From Thiodiazotropha sp040507245 (lineage in GTDB: Bacteria; Pseudomonadota; Gammaproteobacteria; Chromatiales; Chromatiaceae): a DNA stretch of 7,953 nt. Every line of letters starts with the position of its first letter. Position 1 is the stretch's first letter. The stretch lies in contig JBEVVH010000163.1 in assembly GCA_040507245.1 (NCBI GenBank), positions 1 through 7,953 of the forward strand. Reading direction: 5' to 3'. A program made the position numbers and the translations under genes. The notes beneath the pieces are model-generated. The model had not been told where the DNA came from. It was given only the letters and a program-made list of their open reading frames with translations, and ran no database searches. This document shows, in pieces, positions 1 through 6,606 of this stretch.

Positions 1-87
1 GGCGCCTACGGCTCGTCGGGTTTCCAGTATCGCCTCGCGACTACCGGGGACTACCAGCCTTCGCTTCGCTTTCCCTGGCTGGCAGCG
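1..87 (+). repeat. Dispersed repeat, copy 1 (3' part only, cut by window edge)
   Basis: Bases 1-87 are identical to 2617-2703, and bases 1-71 also to 7883-7953. The match with copy 2 stops exactly after ggcagcg at 87. Beyond it comes GCA GAT GAA, the start of beta-helix module 1. The repeat is in frame with the protein and would encode GAYGSSGFQYRLATTGDY and so on, then join ADETERLRW. A 6-base inverted repeat (ccagcc at 54-59, ggctgg at 77-82) lies near its 3' end. The 5' part is outside the window. Confidence 0.85.
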
Positions 88-2487
88 GCAGATGAAACAG
101 AACGCCTGCGCTGGTCTTATACTGTTGAGCTGGCACCCGGCTATCACGAATACTGGGTATCGGCGGATGCCGCACCCGGTGCCGGCAGCGGCACCGATGC
201 CGATCCCTGGAATCTTTACGACGCTCTGAAGAAACGCGACGCCATCAGCGACAACAGCATCATCTGGCTGAAAGCCGGAGACTATGTGTCGCCGATTGCC
301 GAAAGCTTCGCCAATGGCGAAGAAATTCGCGCCTGGCCTGTCACTCTGCAGGGCAGTCCGGGTCGCGCCATACACATCAGACCGGAGCAGGATGCCCGGG
401 TACGTATCGACGGCGGACTCTACTTCAGTTGGCCCTACACCGGCGATCATGTCTCGGTGTGGGATCTGGAAATGACCGCTCTGCCTGATGATGCCTGGCG
501 CAGCTTCAATCCCGATTACTACATTCCGGGTTTGAGAAACACAGAGATTGCCGCCTCCATCGCAGAAGCCGGCGAGTATCTGCGTGCCCCCATGCGAATC
601 GACGGGGGCGATGACATCCGTCTTATCAACAACGTCATTCATGCCTTGCCAAACGGCATCTACACCTTCCACAGAGCCAGTAACAGTGTCGTGTACGGCA
701 ATATCGTCGTCTCCAACTGCTTTGTGAGTGACCGCCGATCCCAGGGGATCGGCATCTCCAGTCAAAACCGCTCCGACACCCCACGTGCGATCGAAGAGAA
801 CATCATTGCGGGAAACTTCTCAGATCCTTTCATCGCCAATGCCTCCGGTGACAGCGGAGAGAGCGCGATCAGCGTGACCGGTAATGTTTTCTACGGTGCC
901 CGACTGTTGTCTGATGGACAGGGTAACTTCCAGCAACGGGCAACTCTACGTATGGGCAACAGCAGCGGTACGCTGCAATCCTTCACTGAAAACATGGTCT
1001 ACGGCCAACAGCCCGTGACCGCCGATTTAGATCCGGTGAATATGGTCTTCAGCGACAATCAGGTCTATTACTCGGACATCCGGAATTGCGGCGCCTGTTC
1101 GGGTAATCGTAATATCACGGAACACATCCCCTCCCAGCCCCGCGCAGCAATCCGCCCCAACGCCTATGATCCCCGCAAGGCCCATCTGATGGTGGTCAAT
1201 CCGCAGCGGGATCCTGTCGTTTCCATTGATCTTGGCCGTTATGCACAGAATGGGGACTACCTGCAGATCTATAACGCTCTCGATTACCGTTCCGCTGCTC
1301 AGCCTCTGCTGGCCGGTACTTACAACGGTCAGTTCATCGATCTGCCCATGAACGGTTCATCGGATCCGTACTGGCAAGATCGTCCCGTCACAGGGACGCA
1401 GCCACTCAATCCCGCGGATTCAGCGGACGACTTCAGCACGGTAAAGCAGGAATTCGGCGCTTTCCTGATCATCCGCCTGGCAGGTCAGAGTGTACCGGAG
1501 GAGGAACAGCCCGGTTCCGACAATGTGACCCAGATCTATCCGGCAACCCTGTCGCACGCCATTGCCACACCCATTTCATCCTCGGTTATTGCTGACCTAT
1601 CGGAACGCAACCGCTGGTCTTCAATCGTTGCGCTGCAACCCGGATATCACGAATTCTGGGTCTCCGCGAACGTGGTTCAGAGTGCTGGCCAGGGCACCGA
1701 GACGGATCCCTGGAACCTGTTTGATGCACTGCAAATGACCAGCACGATTCCGGACAACTCCATCATCTGGTTACAGGAGGGGGATTACGTCTCACCCCTG
1801 TTCGGCAGTTTCGAGGTGGGCGAAGAGACTCGTTTCTGGCCGGTCCGCCTGCAGGGTTCGCCGGGGCGAGCCATTCACATCCGTCCCGAGCAGGGCGCAC
1901 GGGTACGCATCGATAGCGGACTCTATTTCAGCTGGCCCATGACCTCAGATCATGTCTATGTCTGGGATCTGGAGATGACCGCCCTGCCCACGGACAGCTG
2001 GCGCCGCTTCAACCCGGATTACTACATCCCCGGCGGTGAATACGGCGGTGACGTGACCTCTGAGGTATACAACGAAATCGCCCAATCCATTGTGGATGCG
2101 GGTGAGGTGCAACGGGCCTACATGCGCATTGACGGCGGCAACAACATCCGCCTGGTCAACAATATCATTCACGATCTTTCCATGGGGATTGGAACCTGGC
2201 GTCGCGCCGAAAACAATGTCCTGTACGGGAACATCGTCTACGACAACGGCATGGTGTCCGATGTCCGCCCCCATGGTCCGGGCATTTACGCTCAGAACGA
2301 ATCGGGTACACCCAGATACCTTTATGAAAATATCGTGGCCGGAAATTTCTCCAACCCATTTCAGCTCTACTCACGTAGCAGTGGAAGCACTGTACTCAGT
2401 TCGATGTATGGAAAAGGCCAAGCGAGTCTTCGATCTCATGAAAGATTTTGGGACATCCAAGTCCACCAAAATCGATTCGATCTTTGA
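1..2487 (+). CDS. Right-handed parallel beta-helix protein, two-module, 5' partial, cut short by repeat
   Basis: The frame is open from base 1 with no stop until TGA at 2485-2487. The true start lies outside the window; the GTG at 286 is internal, because homologous sequence to module 2 begins near base 94. Module 1 (100-1479) shows GTDADPWNLYDAL, NSIIWLKAGDYVSP and GSPGRAIHIRPEQ, which is the entry of pectate-lyase-like right-handed beta-helices. Repeated N/G-rich turns follow (INNVIHALPNGIY, YGNIVVSN), then a CGAC motif near 1087-1098. A C-terminal domain (YDPRKAHLMVVNPQRDPVVS to FGAFLIIRL) closes the module. A Pro/Glu-rich linker leads to module 2 from 1603. Such proteins are usually secreted or surface-located and bind or cleave polysaccharide. 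No signal peptide is visible because the N terminus is missing, and no catalytic residues can be assigned, so enzyme activity is unproven. The last roughly 23 codons before the stop (from 2419) are repeat sequence, not beta-helix. Confidence 0.8.
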   Translation, partial: GAYGSSGFQYRLATTGDYQPSLRFPWLAAADETERLRWSYTVELAPGYHEYWVSADAAPGAGSGTDADPWNLYDALKKRDAISDNSIIWLKAGDYVSPIAESFANGEEIRAWPVTLQGSPGRAIHIRPEQDARVRIDGGLYFSWPYTGDHVSVWDLEMTALPDDAWRSFNPDYYIPGLRNTEIAASIAEAGEYLRAPMRIDGGDDIRLINNVIHALPNGIYTFHRASNSVVYGNIVVSNCFVSDRRSQGIGISSQNRSDTPRAIEENIIAGNFSDPFIANASGDSGESAISVTGNVFYGARLLSDGQGNFQQRATLRMGNSSGTLQSFTENMVYGQQPVTADLDPVNMVFSDNQVYYSDIRNCGACSGNRNITEHIPSQPRAAIRPNAYDPRKAHLMVVNPQRDPVVSIDLGRYAQNGDYLQIYNALDYRSAAQPLLAGTYNGQFIDLPMNGSSDPYWQDRPVTGTQPLNPADSADDFSTVKQEFGAFLIIRLAGQSVPEEEQPGSDNVTQIYPATLSHAIATPISSSVIADLSERNRWSSIVALQPGYHEFWVSANVVQSAGQGTETDPWNLFDALQMTSTIPDNSIIWLQEGDYVSPLFGSFEVGEETRFWPVRLQGSPGRAIHIRPEQGARVRIDSGLYFSWPMTSDHVYVWDLEMTALPTDSWRRFNPDYYIPGGEYGGDVTSEVYNEIAQSIVDAGEVQRAYMRIDGGNNIRLVNNIIHDLSMGIGTWRRAENNVLYGNIVYDNGMVSDVRPHGPGIYAQNESGTPRYLYENIVAGNFSNPFQLYSRSSGSTVLSSMYGKGQASLRSHERFWDIQVHQNRFDL
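100..1479 (+). repeat. Beta-helix module 1 (tandem copy A)
   Basis: First of two homologous protein modules; equivalent residues lie 1503 bases (501 codons) upstream of those in module 2. In the 66-residue block coded at 334-531 versus 1837-2034, I count 57 identical residues, while many third codon positions differ. The duplication is therefore old and the protein sequence has been kept under selection. Confidence 0.8.
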
Positions 2488-2703
2488 CAGCCTATTAGTG
2501 CCCCGGCCGTCCCGGTCACTGACACTACGCGATGACTTCGCAAGCTCGTCACCGCTCCGTTGTCAGCTCCCGAATGACTGGACGTCGCGTTCGGATGCGA
2601 TCTTTGGATCCCCTTTGGCGCCTACGGCTCGTCGGGTTTCCAGTATCGCCTCGCGACTACCGGGGACTACCAGCCTTCGCTTCGCTTTCCCTGGCTGGCA
2701 GCG
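2419..2703 (+). repeat. Dispersed repeat, copy 2 (long form, inside beta-helix gene)
   Basis: The left end is placed where similarity to copy 3 begins (caagcgag at 2419 and at 7805). The right end is placed where similarity to copy 1 stops (2703). Bases 2419-2486 match 7805-7872 with two differences, and 2607-2687 match 7873-7953 exactly. Bases 2487-2606 are absent from copy 3. The length is 285 bases, a multiple of three, so the host reading frame is the same on both sides. I see no terminal inverted repeats and no clear target-site duplication, and it encodes no transposase. It is a non-autonomous repeat of unrecognised family. Confidence 0.85.
2487..2606 (+). other. 120-base extra segment within repeat copy 2
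   Basis: This segment is present in copy 2 and absent from copy 3. The 9-base word cgatctttg occurs at 2478-2486 and again at 2598-2606, exactly 120 bases apart. The segment was therefore either lost from copy 3 by recombination between these words or gained in copy 2. In the beta-helix frame it creates TGA at 2485-2487 (across the join), TGA at 2533-2535 and TGA at 2575-2577. Without it the whole gene from base 1 to 3309 would be one open frame. Confidence 0.75.
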
Positions 2704-3309
2704 AATGTGGTGTTCGGCGCGCGCAAGCTGGGTGACGGCACCCGCAATTTTCGCGCGCGTACCCAGGTCCAGTTCGGCAAGAGCGGCGGTACCGACCAGC
2801 ACTTCACCGAAAACTATGTGTACGGACACAATCTCCAAACCCAGGCCTATGATGCAACCAACATGGTGTTCGAAGACAATGTGGCACTCTACTCCCGCAC
2901 CGACAGCTGCCAGGCCTGCAGTTACCCGGGGAATCTGGATGAGTATCATGTCGCTCGCACGGAGATCACGATTCGTCCCAATGAGTACGATCCCAGCCGG
3001 GCGCATCTGATCGTCATCAATGCACAACGGGATCCGATCATCTCAATCAACCTGGGCAACTACGCACAACCCGGTGAGCATATACGCATCTACAATTCGA
3101 TTGGTATGGGCGTGGATTCACAGCCCTTGGTGGATGTGGTTTATAACGGATCCTTCATCAACCTGCCCATGCCGGGTGCGGAAGACCCCATGTGGGTGGA
3201 TGAGATCGGAATTCCCTATTACCAGACCATCAACCCGAAAGACGAGGCTACTGGGGACTTCTCCACGGTAAAACATGAGTTCTGGGGCTTTTTGATCATC
3301 AAAGGATGA
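2704..3309 (+). pseudogene. Displaced 3' part of the beta-helix gene (end of module 2)
   Basis: This stretch begins NVVFGARKLGDG exactly where module 1 has NVFYGARLLSDG. It runs in the same reading frame as the upstream part to TGA at 3307-3309. It carries the second CxxC motif (SCQACS, 2908-2919) and the C-terminal domain (IRPNEYDPSRAHLIVINAQR, VYNGSFINLPMPG, ending FWGFLIIKG), matching the end of module 1 step by step. It has no convincing ribosome binding site or own start: a GTG at 2707 is only an internal Val codon. I infer that it was once continuous with 1-2487 and is cut off by the repeat at 2419-2703. It is probably not translated as a separate protein unless the stops upstream are lost. 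Gene callers would report 2707-3309 as an independent 200-residue protein, which would be misleading. Confidence 0.75.
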
Positions 3310-3318
3310 CATCGACGA

Positions 3319-3344
3319 CAGGGTCATGCGCAAGCATGTCCCTG
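3319..3344. terminator. Hairpin between convergent genes
   Basis: An 11-base stem with one T-T mismatch (caggg-t-catgc against gcatg-t-ccctg) closes a gcaa loop. It sits in the 39-base gap between the end of the plus-strand beta-helix gene (3309) and the end of the minus-strand kinase gene (3349). No U-tract follows on either strand, so it may act as a weak bidirectional terminator or a 3'-end RNA protector. Confidence 0.5.
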
Positions 3345-3348
3345 CCCT

Positions 3349-4665
3349 TCAGAACAGTGCCCGAGTCAGGATTTCCTGAACATTCAAATCGGCTTTGAGA
3401 CGGGTCAACAGCAAATAGAGCCCCCCCAGCTTGCGATGCAGAAACAGCACGTCAGCGGGGGGCAGACTGCCATAACTGGCTTGCAGGCGCATACCGATGA
3501 GCACCTCACTCATGCGCGGCACCAGATCTGTGTGGGCAAAGTCATATCGGGTTTGTCGCAGTGGTTCACTGACCATGCGTAACAGGGTGACCACCTGATG
3601 ACGATAGGCTTGCGGGTCCTCATCACCGATGTAACCCACTGCCCCGGCCGCATCCACAATCGCAGCCTCGCTGTCTTCGAGACAGGCCTGCAGCAGTTGT
3701 TTCAGGGCCTGACGGCGCGCCTCCGGGTACTCACGGGTGGCGCCGAAGTCGAGTAGCTGGATCTGACCGGTACGGGTATCGTACCGGTAGTTCGAGAAAT
3801 TGGGATCGGTCTGAACCAGTCTCCAGCGAAACACCTCCTTCAATGCCAGCTCAAGCAGCTGAGCCGCAATCCTGTTTCGCTCCTCCGCAGGTAAACCAGC
3901 CTGTCGCTCGATCGGTCCGCCATCGAGATAACTCATGCACAGCACGGTCTCCCGGGTCCATTCACGGTAAACACTGGGTAGCTTGAAGCGGGCGTCATCT
4001 CCGAGCCGTTGCGCGTACCGCTCCAACCAGCGGGCCTCGAGGCAATAATCGGCTTCTTCATGCAACTGGCGTTTGGCTTCTGCCAGAATCGGCTTGAAAT
4101 CGAGATGATCCGGAATCTGTTTAAACAGTTTCAGTAACTGAGCCACATTGTCCACATCGCTGTCGATGCTTTGCCGCACTCCCGGATACTGGATCTTGAT
4201 TGCCAGATGCTCGCCGCTTTTCAGCTCAGCCTCATGCACCTGGCCAATCGAGGCGGAGGCCAGGGGGGTGAAGTGAAATCGCCCGAATGCGTCGCTCCAT
4301 TCCGGTCCCCAGGCCGCACTCAACACCTGGTTGATCTCCCCGATGGGCATGGGATGCGCATTTTCCCGCAACCCGGACAGCAGTTCACTCACCGACTCAG
4401 GGAGCAGCTGTCCGCTGTCCATGGAGATCAGTTGCCCCACTTTCATGGCAGCGCCCCGCAGTTCGGACAGCCGATCACTCAAACGCCGGGCGTTGGCGGG
4501 GGTGAGCAACAGATCGCTGGCCGAGGGACGTTCACCGCGTAACAGCTGGCGGGTGCCTTGGCTGATCGCGCACAGGGCCAGGCCGCCGGCCAGTTGACCG
4601 AGCTTGCCGATACGACTGATCCGGGAACGGGGTATGGAACGCTCCGGTCTCATTCGCTCACCCAT
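3349..4665 (-). CDS. ABC1/AarF/UbiB-family atypical kinase (ADCK-like)
   Basis: A 438-residue member of the atypical protein-kinase-like family that includes UbiB, COQ8/ADCK and AarF; these have ATPase activity and are linked to ubiquinone or other isoprenoid lipid metabolism. Visible family hallmarks are the KxGQ motif (K75-Q78), the Ala-rich nucleotide loop ASASIGQVHEA (136-146), and the invariant lysine K157 in AIKIQYPGV. The EADY segment lies near 204-207, QTDPNFSNY at 285-293 carries the catalytic-loop Asp and Asn, and the metal-binding DFG is at 306-308. It is shorter than E. coli UbiB and lacks an obvious C-terminal pair of membrane helices, so I do not call it ubiB; it looks more like the COQ8-type lineage. 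The ATG at 4665 lies 3 bases after the stop of the upstream SDR gene, suggesting translational coupling. A second ATG at 4653 is a possible alternative start. The substrate is unknown. Confidence 0.88.
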   Translation of the reverse strand: MGERMRPERSIPRSRISRIGKLGQLAGGLALCAISQGTRQLLRGERPSASDLLLTPANARRLSDRLSELRGAAMKVGQLISMDSGQLLPESVSELLSGLRENAHPMPIGEINQVLSAAWGPEWSDAFGRFHFTPLASASIGQVHEAELKSGEHLAIKIQYPGVRQSIDSDVDNVAQLLKLFKQIPDHLDFKPILAEAKRQLHEEADYCLEARWLERYAQRLGDDARFKLPSVYREWTRETVLCMSYLDGGPIERQAGLPAEERNRIAAQLLELALKEVFRWRLVQTDPNFSNYRYDTRTGQIQLLDFGATREYPEARRQALKQLLQACLEDSEAAIVDAAGAVGYIGDEDPQAYRHQVVTLLRMVSEPLRQTRYDFAHTDLVPRMSEVLIGMRLQASYGSLPPADVLFLHRKLGGLYLLLTRLKADLNVQEILTRALF

Positions 4666-4668
4666 GTG

Positions 4669-5532
4669 TCACGCTCGGCGCACCAGGTTTTCCAAAGCCA
4701 TCTCCAGTTCCGGAAAGCGGAACTGGAATCCGGATTCCGGCAGACGCTTTGACACCACCCACTGACCACTGATCATCACCCCCGCCGCTTCACCAAACAT
4801 CAGCTTGAGCATCGTGTAGGGAATCCGGAACAGGGCAGGACGATGCAGGACCCTACCGAGCAAACGGCTGAAGATCCCATTGGTCACAGGCTTGGGTGCG
4901 GAGAGATGAAACACGCCCTCCAGGTGGGACTCCTTGAGCGCGAACAGATAGGCATCGACCAGATCATCCACGTGAATCCAGGAAAATGCCTGCTGGCCGT
5001 CTCCGATCGGCCCCCCCAATCCCATGCGAAACGGGGGAAGCAGCTGTTTCAGCAGGCCCCCGTCCGAACCCAAAACCAGTGCCAGACGGAAGATCAGGGT
5101 GCGGATACCCAGGGGTTCGGCTTCCCGGGCCGCCTGTTCCCAATCCCTGGCGAGCCTGCCAAGAAAATCCTCTGCGTTGGGAGGGTCGGCTTCTGTGTAA
5201 CGGCCCTGATCGTCGAAGGCGCCGATTGCGGAGGTCGAGATGAAGGTTTTAGGCCGAATCTCCAGGGCCTCCATGGCACGCACCAACATCCGCGTGGTTT
5301 CCACTCGGCTCGAAACCATGGCCCGTTTGTATTGGTCCGTCCAACGCCGGTTGACCGGCTCGCCGGCCAGATTGATCACCGCGTCGCAACCCTGCAACTG
5401 GCGGGTCAGGTGGGATACCGATTGATTGAAGTCGAAGCGACTCAAGGCCACGATCTGATGTCCCTGTCGCTTCAGAGCGATCGACAGGTGACTGCCCACG
5501 AACCCACTCGCACCGGTCAAAGCGATTTTCAT
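4669..5532 (-). CDS. TIGR01777/YfcH-type epimerase-like SDR protein
   Basis: A 287-residue extended short-chain dehydrogenase-like protein. The N-terminal TGASGFVG (6-13) is the NAD(P)-binding Rossmann signature. INLAGEPVNRRW (53-64), FRLALVLGSDGGLLKQLLPP (148-167) and the FSWIHVDDLVDA segment are typical of the TIGR01777 family, and the C-terminal 50 residues (IPYTMLKLMFGEAAG, RLPESGFQFRFPELEMAL) match the DUF1731 tail. Activity in this family is generally not established. The AIGYYG segment usual in relatives reads AIGAFDD here, so aromatic residues often seen near the active site are replaced. I chose the ATG at 5532 because the Rossmann strand starts there (MKIALTG) and GGAGA lies 5 bases upstream. 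An ATG at 5565 would add 11 residues but lacks a good binding site. It is probably cotranscribed with the kinase gene downstream. Confidence 0.85.
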   Translation of the reverse strand: MKIALTGASGFVGSHLSIALKRQGHQIVALSRFDFNQSVSHLTRQLQGCDAVINLAGEPVNRRWTDQYKRAMVSSRVETTRMLVRAMEALEIRPKTFISTSAIGAFDDQGRYTEADPPNAEDFLGRLARDWEQAAREAEPLGIRTLIFRLALVLGSDGGLLKQLLPPFRMGLGGPIGDGQQAFSWIHVDDLVDAYLFALKESHLEGVFHLSAPKPVTNGIFSRLLGRVLHRPALFRIPYTMLKLMFGEAAGVMISGQWVVSKRLPESGFQFRFPELEMALENLVRRA

Positions 5533-5537
5533 GACAA

Positions 5538-5542
5538 TCTCC
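5538..5542 (-). promoter_or_regulatory. Ribosome binding site deciding SDR start
   Basis: GGAGA on the minus strand, 5 bases before ATG 5532. It supports that start over the upstream ATG at 5565. Confidence 0.6.
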
Positions 5543-5630
5543 ACATCACGGATTTTCGAATCCATGGATCAACCAGCCCATTCCGGTTACCACTTGGCCA
5601 ACACGTTATTTCTGGCATATTGTGCTCTAC

Positions 5631-5656
5631 AAAAAAAGACAATATCCCGCATTGCC
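5631..5656 (-). terminator. Possible Rho-independent terminator after the dehydrogenase gene
   Basis: On the minus strand, GGCAAT and ATTGTC can pair (six pairs including one G-T) around a 7-base loop, followed directly by seven T. The stem is short, so efficiency would be low. It lies 53 bases beyond the dehydrogenase stop and could separate the hemE pair from the SDR-kinase pair. Confidence 0.4.
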
Positions 5657-5667
5657 TACATTAGACA

Positions 5668-5673
5668 ATTATA
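5668..5673 (-). promoter_or_regulatory. Possible -10 box for the SDR-kinase pair
   Basis: A perfect TATAAT on the minus strand, within an AT-rich patch in otherwise GC-rich DNA, 135 bases before the SDR start. No good -35 hexamer is seen at 16-18 bases upstream. If used, the transcript would run through the weak terminator-like hairpin at 5631-5656. Confidence 0.3.
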
Positions 5674-5708
5674 TGTATAGTACAGAATAGCTGGCCCACC
5701 GAATCTCA

Positions 5709-6596
5709 TCAACACCCGATGTCGGTTTCCGCATCAAATCCCGGGTTAATCGCCTCGTACAGGGCGGAATAGTCATCTTCTCCATATCCCGCCTCTTCAC
5801 CCTTCAGCAGGACACTCAGGGTGGCATTGGCGACTTCCGCATTCATCCCAGATGATTCCGCCACCTGCTTGAACAGGCGCACATCCTTGATCAGGTGTTT
5901 GAGGGGGAAATTCGCTTTGCCGTAGTCATGTTCCTGATATTTCTGCAACTTTTTATCGAAAGTAGGTGCGTACAACGCACTCTCCCGCAGCAGTTTCATG
6001 AACTGCTCTACATCGACTCCTTCCGCCTTGACCAGTCCCAGACTTTGGGAAAAACCCACCGTGAGCGCTGCAATCAACTGATTCATGGCCAGCTTCATCG
6101 CCGCTGCCTGCCCCACATTGCCAATCCGGTCGACCTCCTTGCCCAAACCCCGCAGCAACAGCAGGCAATGGTGGTAGACCGGCTCGGGACCGGCCGCCAT
6201 GACGATCAGTTCACCGGCCTGGGCTTCCGGGATGCTGCCAAGTACCGGGGCCTCGAGATACTCGCCCCCAACGGCTTGTACCCGTTGCGCCAGCGCGCGG
6301 CTCTCATCCGGTGAGATGGTACCCATCTGAATCACCGTCTTGCCCTGCAGCTGGCCCTCCAGGGATGGACTGAACAACACCGCATCGATCGCCTCGGCAT
6401 CACTCAGGGTCAAGAGTAACAATTCATTATTGTTCACCGCCTTGACCAGGTCCGCCTCGATGGGCACTCCTTCGGACTTGGCCTGCTCCAGTCGTATCTC
6501 ACCGCGGTTCCAGGCCGTGACTTCATGCCCTTTCTGCATCAGCCGGTGGGCGATTGGCAAACCCATCAGACCCAATCCCAGAATCGTGACTCGCAT
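5709..6596 (-). CDS. Beta-hydroxyacid dehydrogenase, glyoxylate/succinic-semialdehyde reductase-like
   Basis: A 295-residue, full-length member of the 3-hydroxyisobutyrate/6-phosphogluconate dehydrogenase-type superfamily. The N-terminal GLGLMGLPIA (7-16) is the GxGxxG dinucleotide site, and NR at 30-31 after strand 2 suggests NADP(H) preference. The substrate motif EAPVLGSIPEAQAGEL (115-130) and the catalytic helix GNVGQAAAMKLAMN (159-172) with K168 and N172 are intact. FPLKHLIKDVRL (230-241) is close to the FPLKHxxKDxRL of glyoxylate/succinic-semialdehyde reductases, which reduce small aldehydes with NADPH. The exact substrate cannot be read from sequence; 3-hydroxyisobutyrate or tartronate semialdehyde remain possible. 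GAGG lies 8 bases before the ATG at 6596 and overlaps the end of hemE, whose stop is only 10 bases away, so the two genes are very probably cotranscribed. Confidence 0.87.
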   Translation of the reverse strand: MRVTILGLGLMGLPIAHRLMQKGHEVTAWNRGEIRLEQAKSEGVPIEADLVKAVNNNELLLLTLSDAEAIDAVLFSPSLEGQLQGKTVIQMGTISPDESRALAQRVQAVGGEYLEAPVLGSIPEAQAGELIVMAAGPEPVYHHCLLLLRGLGKEVDRIGNVGQAAAMKLAMNQLIAALTVGFSQSLGLVKAEGVDVEQFMKLLRESALYAPTFDKKLQKYQEHDYGKANFPLKHLIKDVRLFKQVAESSGMNAEVANATLSVLLKGEEAGYGEDDYSALYEAINPGFDAETDIGC

Positions 6597-6606
6597 AGAT
6601 TCGACC

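Larger units (their letters stand above)
1603..3309 (+). repeat. Beta-helix module 2 (tandem copy B, interrupted)
   Basis: Second homologous module, starting SERNRW against TERLRW in module 1. It carries a 9-residue longer loop after DYYIPG (GGEYGGDVTSEVYNE region, about 2032-2080). It is interrupted between SSMYGKG (ends 2417) and NVVFGAR (from 2704) by the dispersed repeat. With the 285-base repeat removed, the two modules align almost without gaps across the join, leaving only two extra codons. Confidence 0.75.

Noticed and set aside
2411..2710. Target-site duplication flanking repeat copy 2
   Set aside because: The left flank (gaaaaggc) and right flank (aatgtggt) share no convincing direct repeat, so no duplication can be claimed.
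2090..3010. Long plus-strand open frame of 306 codons crossing the repeat
   Set aside because: It runs out of frame with the beta-helix homology on both sides, has low-complexity Ser/Thr/Arg composition typical of a shadow frame, and no ribosome binding site.
2563..3027. Minus-strand open frame of 154 codons over repeat copy 2 and the beta-helix 3' part
   Set aside because: It lies antisense to clear beta-helix coding sequence. Its openness follows from the codon use of the other strand and the stop-poor repeat.
4843..5664. Plus-strand open frame of 273 codons opposite the SDR gene
   Set aside because: Antisense shadow of a gene with clear family motifs; its own translation shows no domain.
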